NCBI GenBank assembly: GCA_016764915.1
Contig: JAESQY010000135.1
Location: 1-64,000 of the forward strand
Length of the DNA stretch: 64,000 nt
Direction of reading: 5' to 3'
Source of the DNA: Aliivibrio sp.
GTDB lineage: Bacteria; Pseudomonadota; Gammaproteobacteria; Enterobacterales; Vibrionaceae
In this document: piece after piece, positions 59,329 through 64,000 of the stretch
Position numbering within the stretch: position 1 is the first letter of the stretch
Layout of the letters: each line of letters starts with the position of its first letter
The notes under the pieces: model-generated
Database searches by the model: none
Seen by the model: only the letters and a program-made list of their open reading frames with translations
Told to the model about the DNA's origin: nothing
Made by a program: the position numbers and the translations under genes

Positions 59329-59985
59329 TTAAACTGAGTTGCACACCTCTTGAAGTGTCGATATTCGTGTCACTAAAGGGTGAGTGATATCAGCAGCGTC
59401 AGGATTCTGTTGAAAATAGAGCGTTTTCATTCCTGCATTAATACCCGCTTGGACCCCTATCGCAGTATCATCAACAAACAGACATTCATTGACTAATACC
59501 CCCATGTTCATTGCGGCAAAACGTAACAGGTCGGGCTCAGGTTTCCAACTGTTGGTATCAAAGGCACTGAAGGTTTTACCTTTAAATTGAGGCAGTAAAC
59601 CTGTCAGTTGCAGTGCATATTCTATTTTACTTATTGGACCGTTTGACGCGACACAAATTTCAATCTGTTTATCGTCAAGGTAATGCAGTAACTCATCCAC
59701 ACCGGGCATCGGTTTTAAATGAGCTTTAAACAATGTGTTCACCTCTTCACGATAGAGGGGTTCAAGGATATCAATAGAGATGGTTACTTCAGCCATTTTA
59801 CATGCCGCTTGTAGAATATCCGCAATCTTGCCACCACTGAAATGCGATTTGCACTCCTCAAGAGAGAGCGTTGCCCCAAATCTGTCAAAAACGTTCACCA
59901 GGCCTTGGCAGCACAGTACTTCGCTGTCGACCAGTGTTCCATCACAATCAAAAATAATGCACGATATTTGGTTAGCAGTCGCCAT
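59329..59985 (-). CDS. HAD-superfamily phosphatase (YieH-like)
   Basis: 218-residue haloacid-dehalogenase phosphatase with a helical cap (subfamily IA). Motif I IIFDCDGTLVDSE, motif II CVASNGPIS, the lysine in SWKPEPDLLRFAAMNMGV and motif III CLFVDDTAIGVQAGINAGM are all present. Closest remembered relative is E. coli YieH (6-phosphogluconate phosphatase), but substrate cannot be fixed. Single gene, convergent with ltaE. Confidence 0.88.
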   Translation of the reverse strand: MATANQISCIIFDCDGTLVDSEVLCCQGLVNVFDRFGATLSLEECKSHFSGGKIADILQAACKMAEVTISIDILEPLYREEVNTLFKAHLKPMPGVDELLHYLDDKQIEICVASNGPISKIEYALQLTGLLPQFKGKTFSAFDTNSWKPEPDLLRFAAMNMGVLVNECLFVDDTAIGVQAGINAGMKTLYFQQNPDAADITHPLVTRISTLQEVCNSV

Positions 59986-60151
59986 GCTGCCCCCTATTAT
60001 TTATATATTTATCAAGTACATCTTATATTCTTTATGTCTTTAATGTCCAAAATAAGAATGGACCAATTCGGGGGGTTCGAACAGTTTGCTATGTGAAATT
60101 TGATACTTGAGTGGCTTTTTTGTTTAAAAATTGGCCACTGCTCACACTAAT

Positions 60152-60709
60152 CTATAAATTAAGCTCATTTAACCATACATCTGTAGGATTAGAAGTGACA
60201 ATAGCGGCAGAGTTCATTTGACTGTTAGATTGAACTAACTTGGTTAGATCGCAGATAAAGCTTTGTTTATTAATCGTTTTCATATCACTAGCAAACGCTA
60301 TATCACTGATTAACACCGTATTATCCGTTACTTTAGTCACCATCGCGCAAGCTGTCGGTTGATTCTGTTCTAAAGCGAGGTACAACTGATAGTCATCATC
60401 TAAAATAATTTGGGTAAGGAACTCAAACACGCTCTCTTTATGCTCAGGCCACTTTTCAGCAAGTAACATGGCAAGTCGGATGGTCATTCTATGGTTATCA
60501 ATTAAAACGATGTCATCCGTAAATTGAGGAAGGGATAGTGCGTGCAATAAACAGAAGTCAATTTGATGAATATCGGTCATCTTAGCGTCTAAATCTGCAT
60601 AATGATCTTTTCCGATTAAACTAGCTGGAGTGGGGAATTGAACGTCTACGTGGCTCAACATCCATGCCATTTTCTCTTGATATTTTTGTTCAATTAACGT
60701 TTGCAACAC
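60152..60709 (-). CDS. Protein of unknown function, possibly GNAT-like
   Basis: About 185 residues, cytoplasmic. The segment LALEQNQPTACAMVTKV followed by TVLISDIAFASDMK has the spacing of central beta-strands in GNAT acetyltransferases, but no acetyl-CoA loop is clear; I do not recognise the family. The start is uncertain: TTG at 60736 opens the frame; GTG at 60709 has GGAG five bases upstream and is preferred. It lies behind the DUF3010 terminator, so it has its own promoter or reads through it. Confidence 0.6.
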   Translation of the reverse strand: MLQTLIEQKYQEKMAWMLSHVDVQFPTPASLIGKDHYADLDAKMTDIHQIDFCLLHALSLPQFTDDIVLIDNHRMTIRLAMLLAEKWPEHKESVFEFLTQIILDDDYQLYLALEQNQPTACAMVTKVTDNTVLISDIAFASDMKTINKQSFICDLTKLVQSNSQMNSAAIVTSNPTDVWLNELNL

Positions 60710-60737
60710 TCTCACTCCATGATTAACAACAGACAAT

Positions 60738-60766
60738 AAAAAAGGGATGGTTGCCCATCCCTTTTT
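60738..60766. terminator. Bidirectional Rho-independent terminator
   Basis: AAAAAAGGGATGG-TTGC-CCATCCCTTTTT: long perfect stem with A/T tracts on both sides. It lies one base after the DUF3010 stop, so it mainly ends that transcript. Confidence 0.88.
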
Positions 60767-60767
60767 G

Positions 60768-61190
60768 TTATTTATTCATATATGCAAATGCGGTTTCAAA
60801 AGCGTCTTGTTGGTAATGCTTAAGACCAACGTCTTTTACTTTTACTAAAGCGGGCGTTCTTTTTAATCCCTCTTTCATTTCAGAAGCAGTCAGAACAGTA
60901 ACGTCATAGTCTGACATTAATTGAAGTGCACTTTCCAGTTTAAAACCAACCGCACCACCTGCAAATTTCCCCTTCATCAAACGCTCTTTGATGATGACTT
61001 TTTCTACGCCGTAATCTTCCATCAATTTTGCAAATGCAAACTGGAATTCACGAATAGACTGGGTATCCGATGCATTCACAATTGACAGTTTTGATACTCG
61101 ACAATTTGGAATATCCATCAATCCTTCAGATTGAGAAAGAAGACAGATAATTGCGTCATTCGCTTTCAGTTCTACACCACAAATTTTCAT
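60768..61190 (-). CDS. DUF3010 protein
   Basis: 140 residues beginning MKICGVELKANDAIICLLSQ, with an RNase-H/resolvase-like start (GVE-KANDAI) and a lysine-rich late part (VIIKERLMKGKFAGGAVGFKLE), the DUF3010 family of Vibrio and relatives; function unknown. Single gene with its own terminator. Confidence 0.82.
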   Translation of the reverse strand: MKICGVELKANDAIICLLSQSEGLMDIPNCRVSKLSIVNASDTQSIREFQFAFAKLMEDYGVEKVIIKERLMKGKFAGGAVGFKLESALQLMSDYDVTVLTASEMKEGLKRTPALVKVKDVGLKHYQQDAFETAFAYMNK

Positions 61191-61288
61191 TCTTAATTTA
61201 CCTAATTTTGCTTGGAATCGAATTATAGGCTAATTCCGACCTAAATAGGCAAAAAAATGAGGGTGTCGATGACTTTTAATCATATTTT

Positions 61289-61399
61289 TTATTTTGCCCA
61301 AATGTCGCAAAAATCGGGCACACACAAAGTAGACGCTGGTGATGAAGAGCATCCAGTTAGCACAAACAAGACAGCGACTATAAAAATTTTCTGTTTCAT
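61289..61399 (-). CDS. Possible 36-residue lipoprotein
   Basis: ATG at 61399 opens 36 codons: MKQKIFIVAVLFVLTGC is a complete lipoprotein signal peptide with lipobox LTGC (Cys17), then SSSPASTLCVPDFCDIWAK and TAA at 61289-61291. Two further cysteines (26 and 31) could pair. GGA lies about nine bases upstream of the ATG. The frame is short enough for chance, but the lipobox arrangement is convincing. A longer frame on the same strand (61230-61526) has no family features and is discarded. Function unknown. Confidence 0.5.
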   Translation of the reverse strand: MKQKIFIVAVLFVLTGCSSSPASTLCVPDFCDIWAK

Positions 61400-61486
61400 T
61401 GTAATTCCAATTACTCGTTTTTCTATTTATCGGCAGCATCACCGATAACTTTATTCTTAGCACCGTGATAATACGTGTTCCAGTCA

Positions 61487-62380
61487 TTATGCTGAATAAT
61501 AAGCCATTGACTCGTCGACCACACACTCTCCAATATCGAATTTCTCAGTGGGGTTAACGATCTCTTCTTGTGCCATTATGGTTTGCAGCTCCCACTCCCC
61601 TAGAGATTGAGTTGTCTTAACAACACCATAAACCGCTTCATTACAATGCTTGAATGCGTCGACAGGAGTCCAAGCTTTAAGTAGTCCAGCGACAAATATT
61701 GCAGAGATAAGATCGCCGACACCGACAGGTTGTTTAGAGAAGTACAAATTGGGCCTTTGTACTATGTAATATTTGTCGTCGAAAGCAAGCATCATAGAGA
61801 AGTTACATTCACCATCTGCAACAGAATGTAGATGCTTAACTAAGACAATTTTAGGTCCGAGAGACAGCGCTTTTTTACACGCAGCAACAGCACTTGAGAC
61901 ATCCGTTATCTCTATCCCTACAAATTTACTCAATTCAAACTGATTAGGCACAATAACATCGGCCATAGGCATTAACTTGTCAACGATGTACTCAGTAATA
62001 CCTTCATCGACAATGCAACCTTTTATTGGATCTCCCATTACGGGGTCACACACGTATAGAGCTTTGGGGTTGTGCCTCATTACTTGATGAACAAGCTCAG
62101 TAATACTCTCACATTGGTCCACACTTCCTAGGTATCCCGTTAAAACAGCATCGCACTTTTCAAAAGCGCCTATGGCTTTCAGCCCTTTGGTTAAATCGGT
62201 AATATCTAACGGAGAAAAGACCCTCCCAGTCCAGCCTTCTTGATATTGAGTGTGATTAGAGAACTGAACCGTATGGATTGGAAATACTTCTAGCCCCATC
62301 CTTTGAAGTGGAAATACAGCTGAACTATTTCCTGCATGTCCGAATACCACATGACTTTGAACTGAGATTACACCACGCAT
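61487..62380 (-). CDS. pdxY: Pyridoxal kinase PdxY
   Basis: 297-residue ribokinase-family kinase that makes pyridoxal 5'-phosphate. Start [27 protein letters not shown] is the PdxY signature, then [29 protein letters not shown] and the [15 protein letters not shown] anion-hole with catalytic Asp. It follows tnaA by 83 bases on the same strand, a sensible pairing since TnaA needs PLP. Confidence 0.92.
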   Translation of the reverse strand: MRGVISVQSHVVFGHAGNSSAVFPLQRMGLEVFPIHTVQFSNHTQYQEGWTGRVFSPLDITDLTKGLKAIGAFEKCDAVLTGYLGSVDQCESITELVHQVMRHNPKALYVCDPVMGDPIKGCIVDEGITEYIVDKLMPMADVIVPNQFELSKFVGIEITDVSSAVAACKKALSLGPKIVLVKHLHSVADGECNFSMMLAFDDKYYIVQRPNLYFSKQPVGVGDLISAIFVAGLLKAWTPVDAFKHCNEAVYGVVKTTQSLGEWELQTIMAQEEIVNPTEKFDIGECVVDESMAYYSA

Positions 62381-62427
62381 TTATCTGCCTTTAGCTTGCC
62401 AATAGTTGTAAAAATAGTAGCGACGCC

Positions 62428-62453
62428 AAAAAGCCTCTCTATGGAGAGGCTTT
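62428..62453 (-). terminator. Terminator between tnaA and pdxY
   Basis: AAAGCCTCTC-TATG-GAGAGGCTTT (62430-62453), perfect 10-bp stem; TTTTT follows on the minus strand. It ends most tnaA transcripts; some readthrough could feed pdxY. Confidence 0.82.
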
Positions 62454-62463
62454 AGTGGATTTC

Positions 62464-64000
<1,537 letters not shown>

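Noticed and set aside
61230-61526. 98-codon minus-strand frame overlapping the pdxY end
   Set aside because: No ribosome site, no recognisable domain, and it overlaps the better-supported lipoprotein frame and pdxY.

Overview
The window looks like chromosomal DNA of a marine gammaproteobacterium of the family Vibrionaceae (Vibrio or a close relative). This rests on gene content and order: mukFEB with cmoM and elyC, kdsB-ycaR-lpxK-msbA-comEC, lolCDE next to a PilZ gene, mfd and csiV, the small DUF3069 and DUF2960 genes, DUF3010, torECA and tnaA with pdxY. Base composition is moderately AT-rich. I saw no rRNA, tRNA, prophage or CRISPR array. The species cannot be fixed from what I can see.

Bases 1-23,900 are a mosaic of accessory metabolism. 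In order: the C-terminal end of a REP-associated (RAYT-like) transposase with REP-like repeats; a LysE-type exporter gene interrupted by one in-frame TGA; a chemoreceptor beside a galactose mglBAC operon; an 858-base AT-rich gap with LacI/GalR-type operator-like palindromes; a fatty-acid desaturase whose promoter carries a FabR-like palindrome; a TRAP transporter operon divergent from the 5-oxoprolinase genes pxpABC; selO; a periplasmic BMP-family binding protein overlapping a membrane diguanylate cyclase; a GNAT remnant; a MarR-VOC-hpd aromatic gene group; and a second, intact diguanylate cyclase. Four genes here are visibly broken: the LysE gene by TGA, the TRAP binding protein by internal deletion and frameshift, the diguanylate cyclase by TAG, and the GNAT gene by loss of its 5' part.

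Bases 23,900-27,800 hold torECA for anaerobic TMAO respiration, including a short NapE-like torE. Bases 27,900-57,200 are mostly conserved housekeeping genes: the MukBEF condensin, tRNA modification (CmoM), envelope biogenesis (ElyC, KdsB, LpxK, MsbA, LolCDE, CsiV), DNA uptake (ComEC), transcription-coupled repair (Mfd) and the RavA-ViaA chaperone pair. No broken gene was seen from 23.9 kb onward.

Bases 57,200-64,000 carry a LysR regulator with a threonine aldolase, a HAD phosphatase, two poorly known proteins, a possible 36-residue lipoprotein, and tnaA followed by pdxY, which would make the PLP cofactor that TnaA needs.

The most interesting points are three: a shared palindrome (TAGTAAC-N4-GTTACTA) linking a MarR regulator, a VOC protein and hpd; a probable pyroglutamate uptake and hydrolysis locus that has lost its binding protein; and a BMP-protein/diguanylate-cyclase pair that looks like a periplasmic ligand to c-di-GMP receptor, interrupted by one stop codon.
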